Positions 54,608-63,379 of a stretch of 64,000 nt of DNA are shown here, in pieces; the first letter of the stretch is position 1; each line of letters starts with the position of its first letter. Origin of the DNA: an uncultured Lachnospiraceae bacterium (GTDB lineage: Bacteria; Bacillota; Clostridia; Lachnospirales; Lachnospiraceae); assembly GCA_934401915.1 (NCBI GenBank), contig CAKRSV010000005.1, forward strand, positions 186,001-250,000, given 5' to 3'. A model generated the notes under the pieces. The model made no database searches, was not told the origin of the DNA, and saw only the letters and a program-made list of their open reading frames with translations. The translations under genes were made by a program, and so were the position numbers.

Positions 54608-56791
54608 CTACGCCTTCGCGGTAAGATGGATCAGTTTACCTCGGAAATCTCCCCATGGATTTTCAACCAGGATACCTGCGTTCATCAGCAGCTCTCCGCT
54701 GTAACTTTCTTTTGTCTCCTCCACCTCGTACTGTCTGTTCGGATCCAGACCCTTCAGGCAGATCCTTCTGCTGTGGAAATTCGGCCGGTTCAGCACCTGT
54801 ACAAAGGTGACGAGCGCTTCCTTCTGATCCTTGGAAACCACCATATAGCAGTCGTACTGGTGATTCTCATGGTAGGACGCGATGCGGTAGTAATCTCCCT
54901 CGCGCACCAGATCGTTGTACTTGTGGTACATCGCTACCTGCTGCGGGATCTGCTCCTGCTCCTCCTTCGCGATCTTCGTGATATCCAGCTCATAGCCGAA
55001 GGTTCCCGCCAGCGCGACGTAGCCTCTCGTCTCAAACGGCGTCACTCTTCCCACTGTATGGTTCGGGCAGTCGGACACGTGCGCGCCCATGGAAGAAAGC
55101 GGATAGATCAGCGCGGTTCCCTCCTGGATACTGAGACGCTCGATCGCATCCGTGTCATCCGAGCACCAGATCTGCGGGCTGTAATAAAGCATACCGGGGT
55201 CAAATCTCGCACCGCCGCCGGAACAGTTCTCCAGCAGCAGGTTCGGAAACTCCTGAAGCATCCTCTCCTGCAATTCATACACGCCCAGCACATATCTGTG
55301 ATACAGCTCTCCCTGACGGTCGTTGTCAAGCTCCACGCTTCCGAGATCCGAAAGCTGTCTGTTCATATCCCATTTTACATATTCTATGTTCGCGCTGTGC
55401 AGGATCTCTGCGATACAGCCGTAGACGTAATCGCGGATCTCCTTGCGGCTCAGATCAAGCACATACTGGTTTCTGCAAAGGCTTGCCGTCCGCCCCGGGA
55501 TCGCGATCGCCCAGTCCGGATGCGCCTTGTACAGCTCGGAATCCGGCGAGATCATCTCCGGCTCCATCCAGATACCAAATTTCATTCCCAGCGCATTGAC
55601 GCCGTCCACCAGCTTTTTCAGACCGCCCGGCAGCTTTTCCTCGTTGACCGTCCAGTCGCCCAGACTGGAATTGTCGTCGTTCCGGTGGCCAAACCAGCCG
55701 TCGTCCATGACAAGCATCTCTATGCCAAGCTGGGATGCTCTCTGCGCGATCCCCAGCAGCTTTTCCGTGTTGAAATCAAAATAGGTAGCTTCCCAGTTAT
55801 TGATGAGGATCGGGCGTTTCTGATTCCGGTAAGGACTGCGGATCAGGTGGCTGCGGTAGAGGTCATGCAGATTTCTGGTCATCTGTCCGATTCCCTCGCC
55901 AGAATAGGTCAGTACCACCTCCGGCGCGGTGAATGTCTCCCCGCTTTGCAGCTTCCACTGGAAATTGTCCGAATGGATACCCATCACGGCGCGGATCGTA
56001 TCGAACTGCGTCTTTTCGATCTGTCCCAGGAAATTGCCGGAATATACAAAGTGCATCCCGTAGATGTCTCCGTGATCCTGGTCGGTATTTTTGCACTTCC
56101 ATGCGATAAAAGGATGCTCCTGATGGGAGGACTCGCCCCTCACGGAGCACACGCTCTGCTTTCCGTAGCCGAGCGGGCGGTATTCGATCTGACGCTCTCT
56201 CGCCCAGGAACCGTGCAGGGAGATCATCTCGTAATCGTTGTCATCCATATCGAGGCAGGCGGAATACACCTTCGTCAGATACACCGGCTGCTGCGCCTTG
56301 TTCGTGACGTTCACGCTTCTGGTGATCACATCCTCTTTCTCAAAAACGGCGTAGAGAAGCTCAATCTGCAATCCGAGCGCCGCATCCTCGCAGATGATCG
56401 ACAGCGCCGCATCTGCGCCGAAGGTAGCCGGAAGTCCCGCAAGCTGCGGCTTCTGTGCCAGAATTTCATGGGATCGGTACTGCGGCGTCACCGCAACGTG
56501 CCCGTCCACTGTCCGGACGCTGATACATCCCTCCCGGTAATCGCCTACGCCGTTGCCCGGATATTCCATCGGGAAACAATCAAGAAAAGACACCCTGTCC
56601 CTGTTATTCTTCGAGGGAACAAAAGGCGCCTCTCCCGTCCGCATCAGATACCTTGCATCCTGTCTGCCGATCTTCTTTCCATAGTAGATATGGCCAAGAA
56701 ATCCTTCTTCATCCACGATACCCAGCAAATAGCTGGTATGTGCTGTGTCAAGCTGAAACTGTCTGCTTTTTTCATCAAAAAAGATACCCAT
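54608..56791 (-). CDS. GH36 alpha-galactosidase
   Basis: 727 residues from the ATG at 56791, which gives the family-typical start M-G-I-F-F-D-E-K. N-terminal beta-supersandwich (1-315), catalytic (beta/alpha)8 barrel with nucleophile Asp475 in V-K-W-D-M-N-R and the acid/base Asp in C-S-D-D-T-D (543-548), and E-N-C-S-G-G-G-A-R for galactose binding. No signal peptide, so it removes alpha-1,6-galactose from imported galactomannooligosaccharides in the cytoplasm. Separate promoter from the main operon; probably co-transcribed with the lacI-type gene. Confidence 0.94.
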   Translation of the reverse strand: MGIFFDEKSRQFQLDTAHTSYLLGIVDEEGFLGHIYYGKKIGRQDARYLMRTGEAPFVPSKNNRDRVSFLDCFPMEYPGNGVGDYREGCISVRTVDGHVAVTPQYRSHEILAQKPQLAGLPATFGADAALSIICEDAALGLQIELLYAVFEKEDVITRSVNVTNKAQQPVYLTKVYSACLDMDDNDYEMISLHGSWARERQIEYRPLGYGKQSVCSVRGESSHQEHPFIAWKCKNTDQDHGDIYGMHFVYSGNFLGQIEKTQFDTIRAVMGIHSDNFQWKLQSGETFTAPEVVLTYSGEGIGQMTRNLHDLYRSHLIRSPYRNQKRPILINNWEATYFDFNTEKLLGIAQRASQLGIEMLVMDDGWFGHRNDDNSSLGDWTVNEEKLPGGLKKLVDGVNALGMKFGIWMEPEMISPDSELYKAHPDWAIAIPGRTASLCRNQYVLDLSRKEIRDYVYGCIAEILHSANIEYVKWDMNRQLSDLGSVELDNDRQGELYHRYVLGVYELQERMLQEFPNLLLENCSGGGARFDPGMLYYSPQIWCSDDTDAIERLSIQEGTALIYPLSSMGAHVSDCPNHTVGRVTPFETRGYVALAGTFGYELDITKIAKEEQEQIPQQVAMYHKYNDLVREGDYYRIASYHENHQYDCYMVVSKDQKEALVTFVQVLNRPNFHSRRICLKGLDPNRQYEVEETKESYSGELLMNAGILVENPWGDFRGKLIHLTAKA

Positions 56792-56819
56792 AGTAACCCA
56801 CCCCTTAAAATGATCTGCG

Positions 56820-56842
56820 GGCGCTCCCTTCCGGGGAGCGCC
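56820..56842 (-). promoter_or_regulatory. Hairpin in alpha-galactosidase leader
   Basis: GGCGCTCCC / GGGAGCGCC arms (9 bp, 5-nt loop) lie 29 nt before the start codon, downstream of the probable promoter. No T-run follows, so mRNA stability or translation control is more likely than termination. Confidence 0.45.
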
Positions 56843-56865
56843 GCGATAATTATGTGCATGGGTAC

Positions 56866-56894
56866 AGTATACCATACCTTAATTTAATTTGCAT
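56866..56894 (-). promoter_or_regulatory. Probable promoter of alpha-galactosidase
   Basis: Minus strand -10 TATACT with a poor -35 (ATGCAA) at 17 bp. The shared AraC-candidate motif abuts the -35 on its upstream side, as expected for a class II activator site. Confidence 0.45.
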
Positions 56895-56900
56895 AGAGAT

Positions 56901-56926
56901 TTATTTAAGTTTTTTTAGGTTTATGC
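56901..56926 (+). promoter_or_regulatory. Shared motif, candidate AraC-type regulator site (copy 2)
   Basis: Contains AAGTTTTTTTAGGTTTAT, similar to the motif at 52471-52496 and in the same orientation relative to the regulated minus-strand gene. Confidence 0.4.
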
Positions 56927-57150
56927 GTTAAGCAGCTTTTTCATCATCCAGTCTGCCGACGCATAACTGCCATCTGCATATTTCATATGATCGGGGAATG
57001 CGCCATATTTCTGGAAGCCGAGCTTTTCATATAAAGCGATCGCTCTCTCATTGCCAGAGATAACCTCCAGCATCCGCCTTCCGATCCCGCAGCACGATGG
57101 TCCTGTCTGCTTTATCCTTGGTCTCAATCGGTCCAAATCTCAATTTCAAC
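56921..57150 (-). pseudogene. GNAT acetyltransferase remnant with internal deletion
   Basis: From a TTG at 57150 (AGGAGG upstream) about 20 codons read L-R-F-G-P-I-E-T-K-D-K, the usual N-terminus of a clostridial GNAT family. In another frame, from about 57075 to the stop at 56921, comes its C-terminus: L-E-V-I-S-G-N-E-R-A-I-A-L-Y-E-K-L-G-F, ending W-M-M-K-K-L-L. The acetyl-CoA-binding middle of roughly 110 codons is missing and the halves are out of frame. It cannot be functional. Confidence 0.7.
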
Positions 57151-57180
57151 CGCCTCCTGTGTTCTGTGCTCCCGCCATCT

Positions 57181-57963
57181 TTATGGCATGAAATTTCTTG
57201 TGATCTGTGCGATCTTGCCGTCCACCGCGGTCACCGTGGTATTGTTCGGGCTGAAGCCGTATACATCATCCTGCAGGGAAGCAAGAAACTGCTCTGCTGT
57301 ATACTCCTGCTCCTGTTTCTCCGGATCTGCCGAATCCCGGAAGAAGAAATCCTCTGCCAGCGGCAGGGTCAGATCTGCCACCGGCTGATAGCTCTTCGAC
57401 TCTAACAGCATCTCGTAATACAGACCGTCCTCTCCCTTGCAGAGATCGCAGCCGTCCTCCTCCAGACCTCCGTTGATCTGAATCCAGGTATCGCTCTGGG
57501 GTTCTACCAACTCCACCTTCATCTCCTTCTGGTCGATCACCAGAATGTCTCCGGCTTTCAGATTTTCTATCTCAGGACCGTTAAACAATTCACAATCATA
57601 CGCTGTCAGATGGATGATCGTCTGCTCTCCCTCCTGCTCCACATCGTCAGCGGTAAAGGAAGCCGCAAAGCCCATGTTGCTCAGATCGCTGAAATCATAG
57701 GTGTTCTGTATCGGCTCGATCCTGCTGCCCTGTGCAGATTCCTCTGCCGTATCAGTAGACTCTTCTGTCGTCTGTTCACCTGTCGTTTCCGCAGACTCCT
57801 CTATCGTCTGCCCGTCTGTTGCTTCCGCGGACTCTTCTGTCGTCTGCTCGCTCACCGTCTCCGTGGACTGTGCTTCTCCGGACGCTCCGCATCCGGCGCT
57901 GGCAAGCATCATGCCGCCTGCCATTATGGCGGCTCCAATCTGTCTGATCTTTCCTTTTTTCAT
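57181..57963 (-). CDS. Lipoprotein of unknown function
   Basis: 260 residues. Basic N-terminus, hydrophobic helix and lipobox A-S-A-G-C (lipidation at Cys about 25). A low-complexity linker (about 30-80) repeats the unit S-A-E-x-T-x-x-Q-T-x-E-E, then a compact beta-rich domain with one Cys pair (D-G-C-D-L-C). It contains F-S-P-N-N-T-T-V near the end, a pattern seen in uncharacterised Lachnospiraceae lipoproteins. GAGGAG lies before the ATG. No functional call is possible. Confidence 0.8.
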   Translation of the reverse strand: MKKGKIRQIGAAIMAGGMMLASAGCGASGEAQSTETVSEQTTEESAEATDGQTIEESAETTGEQTTEESTDTAEESAQGSRIEPIQNTYDFSDLSNMGFAASFTADDVEQEGEQTIIHLTAYDCELFNGPEIENLKAGDILVIDQKEMKVELVEPQSDTWIQINGGLEEDGCDLCKGEDGLYYEMLLESKSYQPVADLTLPLAEDFFFRDSADPEKQEQEYTAEQFLASLQDDVYGFSPNNTTVTAVDGKIAQITRNFMP

Positions 57964-58025
57964 AACTTTCTCCTCTAAACTTTCTTAATATATTTGCAGG
58001 ATCCACCGTCCGCATAGACGATGGA

Positions 58026-58199
58026 TCACTTGCTTTCACGCTGTAACAGCCTTAGTACCCGCTGCCTGTTGTACCTCTGCATCACCACAAAGATCAGGTC
58101 AAACAGGGCTGACAGAACAGAGGTAATGATAAATACCGGGTAAGCGCCAAACCAGATCCCGGAAGCAATGGGCAGAAAACTCAGCACAACGATAGTCTC
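58026..58199 (-). pseudogene. C-terminal fragment of a membrane protein
   Basis: 58 codons without a start, ending at TGA 58026. The peptide has a membrane helix (F-L-P-I-A-S-G-I-W-F-G-A-Y-P-V-F-I-I-T-S) followed by D-L-I-F-V-V-M-Q-R-Y-N-R-Q-R. This resembles the end of the GCY/CrtO-type acyltransferase family common in Firmicutes; the assignment is tentative. Homology stops exactly at the IS-type end at 58201, so the 5' part was lost in a mobile-element event. Confidence 0.5.
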
Positions 58200-58200
58200 A

Positions 58201-58216
58201 TCTTGAGTTTCCGCAA
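58201..58216 (+). repeat. Solo IS terminal repeat
   Basis: TCTTGAGTTTCCGCA, identical over 15 bases to the left end of the IS at 10557, but followed by unrelated sequence. It marks the breakpoint of the truncated gene at 58026-58199. Confidence 0.6.
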
Positions 58217-58225
58217 ACTTCCCGG

Positions 58226-59365
58226 TTATATTTCCTCACTCATATCTGCCTCATATACAGATATCTTTACATCATCGTTGCTTTTCAACTCCGGTGTGTC
58301 CTTCAGCTTCTTTAGATATGTGTCAAAAAACTCCAGATGACATTTGCAGAGATTCTCATGCAGGACATCGGCATCAAGTTTTCCAACCAATAACTTTATT
58401 GGCAGTATATACTTTATTACATCTGCAAATCCGATATGTGTCATATCTCTGAATAAAACTTTATAAACCGGCTCAGTATGACGGATATAAACCCTGTTCA
58501 CTACATTTTCATTATTTTTGCAGCTAACCTGCATAAACGGCCTTCTCAGTATATCATTTGTATAATCCCCAAACAGTCCGCCATCAAGATTAATACCGCA
58601 GACAAAGTCTTCATTTCTCGCACAAAGTGCATATGCGGTATCTCCCCCCATCGAATGTCCGGATACACCAACGCCCTTTGCAAAGTCAATCATGTCGGAC
58701 AATTCTTTCTTTGCGTATTCAAGGGCCGCCTCGTTATCCTTTATCCACTCCGGAAGTCTCCCCATCATAAATTTACAATACTTTCTCTGTGCCTCATCAA
58801 ACTTTTGCGCCAGTTCTTCATCACTTCCTTTTGCCCTCACCAGTTTAAGCATTGTAATAATTCCACCAATCATAGGCTCATACATTTTCTTTTTTATAGC
58901 TTTGTCGAAAAAAAGAACGGTTCCGTCATCAAACTCACTACACACAGCCTCATGGGAATGATCCACAGATATTACAACGTATCCGTTAGAAGCAAGTTCT
59001 GTACAAAGACAGGAATTCCCTTCTCTATACGAATTATAGGCATGATTAAACATAATCAGCGGGAACTTTTTCCCCGGTATCCTATTTGCATTTAAATAAC
59101 ATTCTGTCAAATTAGACTCCGGATTCTTTCTAAAATCAGGCACCACCTTAAAAGTATCCTTGAAGCCTTTCAGCATATTATCCGATAATGCCACCGCTTT
59201 CGTAAGTCCCTTTACGCTTTCCCTAAGCACCGGATAATAAACCCTTGCCGCCACGCTTCGCATGCCTCCCTGACGCATAATTTCTTTCCTATCGTCTTTG
59301 ACTGTGTACGTAAATGTTCCGACTGCATATTCCCCTGTCGGTTTTGGTAATCCCTTTTTTCGCAT
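58226..59365 (-). CDS. Alpha/beta hydrolase (PAF-acetylhydrolase-like)
   Basis: 379 residues from the ATG at 59365, which has GGAGGGG upstream; the frame extends further but only into recombinase-derived sequence. Nucleophile Ser lies in G-H-S-M-G-G, an acidic residue in I-N-L-D-G-G, and a His in D-M-T-H-I-G-F. An N-terminal P-x-Y-P-V-L and K-F-P-L-I-M-F-N-H segments fit the PAF-acetylhydrolase/dienelactone hydrolase-like group. No signal peptide. AT-richer than the core genes. Substrate unknown. Confidence 0.85.
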   Translation of the reverse strand: MRKKGLPKPTGEYAVGTFTYTVKDDRKEIMRQGGMRSVAARVYYPVLRESVKGLTKAVALSDNMLKGFKDTFKVVPDFRKNPESNLTECYLNANRIPGKKFPLIMFNHAYNSYREGNSCLCTELASNGYVVISVDHSHEAVCSEFDDGTVLFFDKAIKKKMYEPMIGGIITMLKLVRAKGSDEELAQKFDEAQRKYCKFMMGRLPEWIKDNEAALEYAKKELSDMIDFAKGVGVSGHSMGGDTAYALCARNEDFVCGINLDGGLFGDYTNDILRRPFMQVSCKNNENVVNRVYIRHTEPVYKVLFRDMTHIGFADVIKYILPIKLLVGKLDADVLHENLCKCHLEFFDTYLKKLKDTPELKSNDDVKISVYEADMSEEI

Positions 59366-59398
59366 GATTGAATCTCCCCTCCGTTTCTTCTGCATCAC

Positions 59399-59473
59399 AT
59401 AATTTAAATACAAGGTCGAAATCAAATCCGTCCTTGACATCTTCAATATCATTCAGCATCTGCATAAATTCCT
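59399..59473 (-). repeat. Recombinase-gene fragment (75-bp repeat, copy 1)
   Basis: 75 bp with 6 mismatches (92 percent) to 62671-62745 inside the serine-recombinase gene, same orientation. Its minus strand still reads the recombinase peptide E-F-M-Q-M-L-N-D-I-E-D. It joins the KilA-N remnant to the hydrolase region. Confidence 0.8.
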
Positions 59474-60056
59474 AGCATATGTATAAGCAATCTGCTCCGG
59501 TGTCAGCTCTGGTGGAATCAAATTTTCCTTCACCGCATCCGTGTGAATACGGTAGTTCACCTTTGATAAAGCCCTGTTCAAGTTCCAGTCCAATGAAAGC
59601 CGACTGTTTTCATCTTGTTTTAACCTGCGGTAATCTTTCATAATATACAGTTGAAGTTCCGGAGAAATCCATGTAGCAAATGCCATAGCAATATCGCTAT
59701 GTGCATAAGTTCCTCCGCCATATCTGCCTGCTTTTGACACTATTCCAATAGCATTTGTCTGTTCAATCCATTTGGTCGGTGTCATAACAAATCTGTTTAA
59801 TCCTGCCTCACTTCTAACCGCCTCGAATTGCACACGGTTAAAATCCGGATTATGAAGCTCTTACCAAACAAACAGCCAAAAACTCAACTGTATTTCTGTT
59901 TCGCATCCAGTTCTGAATGACAAATCTGGGATCATTATCATTTCTATATTTTGCAATATCTGTCAACGAAATATATTCATTTTTAAAATCTTTCGTGTAA
60001 ATCCCAATATCAATTCCTTTTGCGTGAATAATTTCCCTAACTATTTTATTTGCCAT
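59453..60056 (-). pseudogene. KilA-N domain protein, frameshifted and truncated
   Basis: The N-terminal part (60056 to 59850) reads M-A-N-K-I-V-R-E-I with Y-I-S-L-T-D-I-A-K-Y and I-Q-N-W-M-R-N-R. The second part continues in another frame from about 59865 with F-E-A-V-R-S-E-A-G, K-W-I-E-Q-T-N-A-I-G-I and Y-A-H-S-D-I-A-M-A-F-A. A stop codon also lies between them (W-L-F-V-W-stop-E-L-H-N-P-D-F). The C-terminus is replaced by the recombinase fragment at 59473. KilA-N proteins are phage-type DNA-binding or antirepressor proteins; this copy is dead. Confidence 0.8.
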
Positions 60057-60058
60057 CT

Positions 60059-60424
60059 CTATTCCTCCACCATGTTCTCCATCTGTTCCAACTTCTGCAA
60101 GGCTTTCATATACGCCATCAATCTTTTATACTGCTCATCTCCAAGGCTGTGAATCTGCTTTAAAATCTTAATATCCGACCTGGTTACTTCATAATTCGCA
60201 TCTTCATCCTTATATTCCGGATCAATGCCTTTTCCTGTCAAAAGCTGTTCGGGAGTAATCTCCAATGCATCACATATAGACAACAAGCAGTCCGCTTTGG
60301 GATTTGTCTTTTTCTTCTTCCAGTCACTAATGTTACTTGTTGCAATCCCGGTCCTTTTTGAAAGTTCCAACTGGGTCATGTTCTTCTTCTCTATTATATA
60401 AAAAATTCTTTCACTGATAATCAT
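60059..60424 (-). CDS. XRE-family helix-turn-helix regulator
   Basis: 121 residues from the ATG at 60424, which follows GGAGG by 5 nt; longer frames lack a site. N-terminal Cro/CI-type HTH: N-M-T-Q-L-E-L-S-K-R-T-G-I-A-T-S-N-I-S-D-W, then D-A-L-E-I-T-P-E-Q-L-L. A helical C-terminus (Y-K-R-L-M-A-Y-M-K-A-L-Q-K-L-E-Q-M) could dimerise. It may control nearby mobile-element genes. The 60425-60647 gap shows only short AT-rich sequence. Confidence 0.85.
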   Translation of the reverse strand: MIISERIFYIIEKKNMTQLELSKRTGIATSNISDWKKKKTNPKADCLLSICDALEITPEQLLTGKGIDPEYKDEDANYEVTRSDIKILKQIHSLGDEQYKRLMAYMKALQKLEQMENMVEE

Positions 60425-60647
60425 TTTTTCCTCCATCAGCATTTCTGCATCCGCATTTCCATGTTTCCATTCCGCATTTACGGTTATAATATCATACGGC
60501 AACTTTTCTCTCAACAGATATTTTTGTATTTCTGAATTTTGCAACAAAAAAGCAACCGATATTACTCGATTGCCACGGTGTTATAAAAGCTCAAACCAAA
60601 AGAGTTCGAGCTTCATTTGCACATTCGCATTTTCTCATTAAGCAACT

Positions 60648-61013
60648 CTATATTTCATTTAATGCAGTCTCAATTTTTTTCAGCAAAAGATGATGAAAAA
60701 ATGCAATATTTCTGTATTCCCGCATCTGTGATACTCTCAACTCAAGCTGCAACATTTTCTCCTGCCACTCTTCATCTCCATGCTTTTGCTGATTCTGTTG
60801 CAAATCCCAAAAAGTTCTTATTCCCCAAATATCTGAGATGGTTATTCGTGGCTCCCATTTAGTAATATCATTTTTTTCAGCAAAATGATTCGCCGTAATC
60901 CCTTCGCCACTACCAAAATCAAGAATCTTCTTTCCTTCCAGGTCACCAAGCTGCTCCCATACAATTTTCTTAAATAGTCTCTCCCATGCGGGAAGTTCTG
61001 TAATATCATGCAT
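60648..61013 (-). pseudogene. SAM-dependent methyltransferase with internal deletion
   Basis: 121 codons. The first ~50 residues are a methyltransferase start with motif I (I-L-D-F-G-S-G-E-G-I-T-A-N-H-F-A). From about residue 60 the sequence is the typical C-terminus of the same family (I-W-G-I-R-T-F-W-D-L-Q-Q-N-Q, then A-F-F-H-H-L-L). The middle of about 120 residues, with the remaining SAM and catalytic motifs, is missing but the frame is kept. The protein, if made, should not bind substrate. Confidence 0.7.
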
Positions 61014-61174
61014 CTTTCTCTATCCTTTTTCTCTACATTTACCAAACCCCCACTGAAGAACTGCTCCTGAAAAGCAATCTGCGCATAAATTTCATTATCT
61101 GTCGGGATCTCTATTATGCCTTCATCATCACATGGAACTATGTTGCCTTACTCTCCGCAGCTGTCAAATCCATA

Positions 61175-62923
61175 TCAATTTTCACATTTACATGATGCTT
61201 CCTCATGGAGTTTAGACAATAAGCAAACCGTCTCAAGTGTTGATAACTTTTCCAAGGAAACCATATGTTCATCTGATTTCTCCTTGTCCAAAGAAATTCC
61301 CTTGATTTGTGCTACTTCCTTGCCTTCTTTTATAATCGGTACCGGAAACTGAAACTTAATATTCTGAATCCAATTTCCATCTTCCCGTCTTTCCGAGAAT
61401 ATATCAATGCGTTCAATAAATGCCTGCATGAACTGTTTCTTTTCTGCATCCGTACATTCTGAATACACTTCATTAAAAGCACCTAAAAATCCGTATATGC
61501 TATCTGCATCAATCTGATTTTTCTTAAGCTCATAAATCTGAGACTTCAGTTCTGCCATTGTTTCTTCCACTTCATCTATTCTATCATATTGAGCATCCAA
61601 TCGTCTCTGTAAATCTGATATTTTTTTATCGTAATGAGTATCTGTAACATCCAGATTATCCATCTGCTGTTCAAGGCGGGTTTTTATTGTCTCCGCCTGA
61701 TGAAGGCTTGCATTCAGCACGGATAACTGCTTTTCCAGGTCCGTTGTATCAACAGTCGCTCCAATCTTATCCTGAATGGCATCCTTAAATTTTCCTTCCT
61801 TTGTCATTGCTGTAATAAGCTTTGCAAGCATATCATCAATCTGTGACTGCTCGATGTTGCGTCGGAAAGTACACTTATGCCCGGTAGCATTCACGGTATT
61901 CTTGCAATAATAGTAATATCTGGTCTTGTTATCTTTTCGCCCTGCTTTGGCAATATTTCCATACATTCCTTTTCCACAGCAAGGGCATTTTAATATTCCC
62001 GACAAAATATGTGCATGTTCCGGATCATGAATTTTTTCACGCTTGTAATTATTTTTTGAACGTTTTTCCTGTGCAAGATCCCAGTCTTCCTCGGAAATAA
62101 TTGCTTCATGAATCCCCTCATAAACAGGAAAATCTGATTGCTCCACTACATGAGTTTCATTACGGGTTCCTGTTTTCTTCTCTGTACGCCTGCGTCCATA
62201 TGCTATCTTCCCCATATATACCGGGTTATCAATTATCTTCTTGATAAAACCGGTCGAGAACCCCGGTATTGTTCCATTCTGACGCAGTTTCTTCGTATAT
62301 CCATGATTGTTCAGATAATTTGCCACGCCATTGATTCCATCATTGGTATGAATATACCTGTCAAAGATCATTTGAATAATTTCCACTTCATCCTCTGCAA
62401 TAACAAGTTCACCATTTTCCAGCTTATATCCATACGGAGCAAATCCGCCATTCCATTTACCTTCTCTCGCCTTCTGCTCACGCCCAGCCATTGTCTGCAC
62501 TCTGATATTTTCCCGCTCCATCTCTGCTACTGCCGCAATGATAGATATAAGCAGTTTACCGGCTTCTTTTGAACTGTCGATTCCATCTTCTACACAGATA
62601 AGATTCACTCCATAATCCTGCATAAGCTGTAAAGAGCTGAGTACATCTACCGCATTTCTACCAAATCGGGATAATTTAAATACAAGGACGAAATCAACTC
62701 CGTCCTTGCCATCTTCAATATCGTTCAGCATACGCATAAATTCCTGACGACCTTTTATATTCTTACCGGAATGCCCTTCATCGGAATATTCTCCTGCAAT
62801 CTCCATATCCTGAAATTCAGCATATTTTCTAAGCTTGTCCTTCTGTGCATCCAAACTGTATCCATCAACTTGAATTGCTGTTGATACACGAGTATATATG
62901 TAGCATTTTGTTTTCTTTTTCAA
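61175..62923 (-). CDS. Large serine recombinase
   Basis: 582 residues from a TTG at 62923 with GGGGAG 8 nt upstream. Resolvase domain (1-150) with catalytic Ser in Y-T-R-V-S-T and the R-x-x-R-F-G-R helix region (K-L-S-R-F-G-R-N). Recombinase domain (about 165-290), zinc ribbon (C-P-C-C-G-K-G...C-K-N...C) and a long coiled coil (about 385-490) complete the large-serine-integrase layout. It probably moved the 59-64 kb accessory segment or a larger element. Its gene contains copy 2 of the 75-bp repeat. Confidence 0.93.
   Translation of the reverse strand: MKKKTKCYIYTRVSTAIQVDGYSLDAQKDKLRKYAEFQDMEIAGEYSDEGHSGKNIKGRQEFMRMLNDIEDGKDGVDFVLVFKLSRFGRNAVDVLSSLQLMQDYGVNLICVEDGIDSSKEAGKLLISIIAAVAEMERENIRVQTMAGREQKAREGKWNGGFAPYGYKLENGELVIAEDEVEIIQMIFDRYIHTNDGINGVANYLNNHGYTKKLRQNGTIPGFSTGFIKKIIDNPVYMGKIAYGRRRTEKKTGTRNETHVVEQSDFPVYEGIHEAIISEEDWDLAQEKRSKNNYKREKIHDPEHAHILSGILKCPCCGKGMYGNIAKAGRKDNKTRYYYYCKNTVNATGHKCTFRRNIEQSQIDDMLAKLITAMTKEGKFKDAIQDKIGATVDTTDLEKQLSVLNASLHQAETIKTRLEQQMDNLDVTDTHYDKKISDLQRRLDAQYDRIDEVEETMAELKSQIYELKKNQIDADSIYGFLGAFNEVYSECTDAEKKQFMQAFIERIDIFSERREDGNWIQNIKFQFPVPIIKEGKEVAQIKGISLDKEKSDEHMVSLEKLSTLETVCLLSKLHEEASCKCEN
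62671..62745 (-). repeat. 75-bp repeat, copy 2 (inside recombinase gene)
   Basis: The parental copy, encoding part of the resolvase domain; see 59399-59473. Confidence 0.8.
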
Positions 62924-62938
62924 TACATTCGCTCCCCT

Positions 62939-63376
62939 CTACTGTGGTAAAATCAAAGTTGGATTTTTCAACAGCGTTGCAATCACCGGAGTATATTTAG
63001 ATACTCCATAGTCTTCAACAATACTGGTTATTCTAGCCCCTGCATCCTTTGACGAAGCACCACATAAGAAAACCCTTTCATCAGCAGTTCCATAATCCAA
63101 CACTATAAATCGATCATGAAATATACCGCCTGTCTTTTTCATTGACAAATTTACTGTTGGGTACTCCTTGCAGAAATCTATAAATTCTATGTTGTGAAGT
63201 TTATTATTTCCAACATTATCGCTGAACAAAGTAATATTTACTCCAGTCGGAGAATTCTTAAGGTGTACCAGCGTTCTTAATCCAATATAATTGTCAACGA
63301 CATATATTGACGACTTTGCCTGCTTATAGATGGACTCATATACCTCATCTGCACTACTGAATTTTGCATTAAACAT
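62939..63376 (-). CDS. C-terminal half of an ORF6N-type protein, split off by a stop codon
   Basis: 145 residues with K-S-S-I-Y-V-V-D-N-Y-I-G-L-R-T, H-D-R-F-I-V-L-D-Y-G and F-L-C-G-A-S-S-K-D-A-G, a PLD-like region found C-terminal to ORF6N domains in one chain in related proteins. It is in the same frame as the upstream ORF6N gene, with a single TGA (63380-63382) and one Leu codon between. Either the gene is newly broken or the two parts are made by reinitiation at this ATG. Confidence 0.7.
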   Translation of the reverse strand: MFNAKFSSADEVYESIYKQAKSSIYVVDNYIGLRTLVHLKNSPTGVNITLFSDNVGNNKLHNIEFIDFCKEYPTVNLSMKKTGGIFHDRFIVLDYGTADERVFLCGASSKDAGARITSIVEDYGVSKYTPVIATLLKNPTLILPQ

Positions 63377-63379
63377 GAG

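Noticed and set aside
54416..56887. 823-codon open frame opposite the alpha-galactosidase gene
   Set aside because: Spans the whole GH36 gene on the other strand and has a His/Arg/Leu-rich composition typical of antisense frames; GH36 has all catalytic motifs.
58226..59452. Longer hydrolase start at 59452
   Set aside because: The extra 29 residues come from the recombinase fragment read in another frame; the ATG at 59365 has a strong GGAGGGG site.
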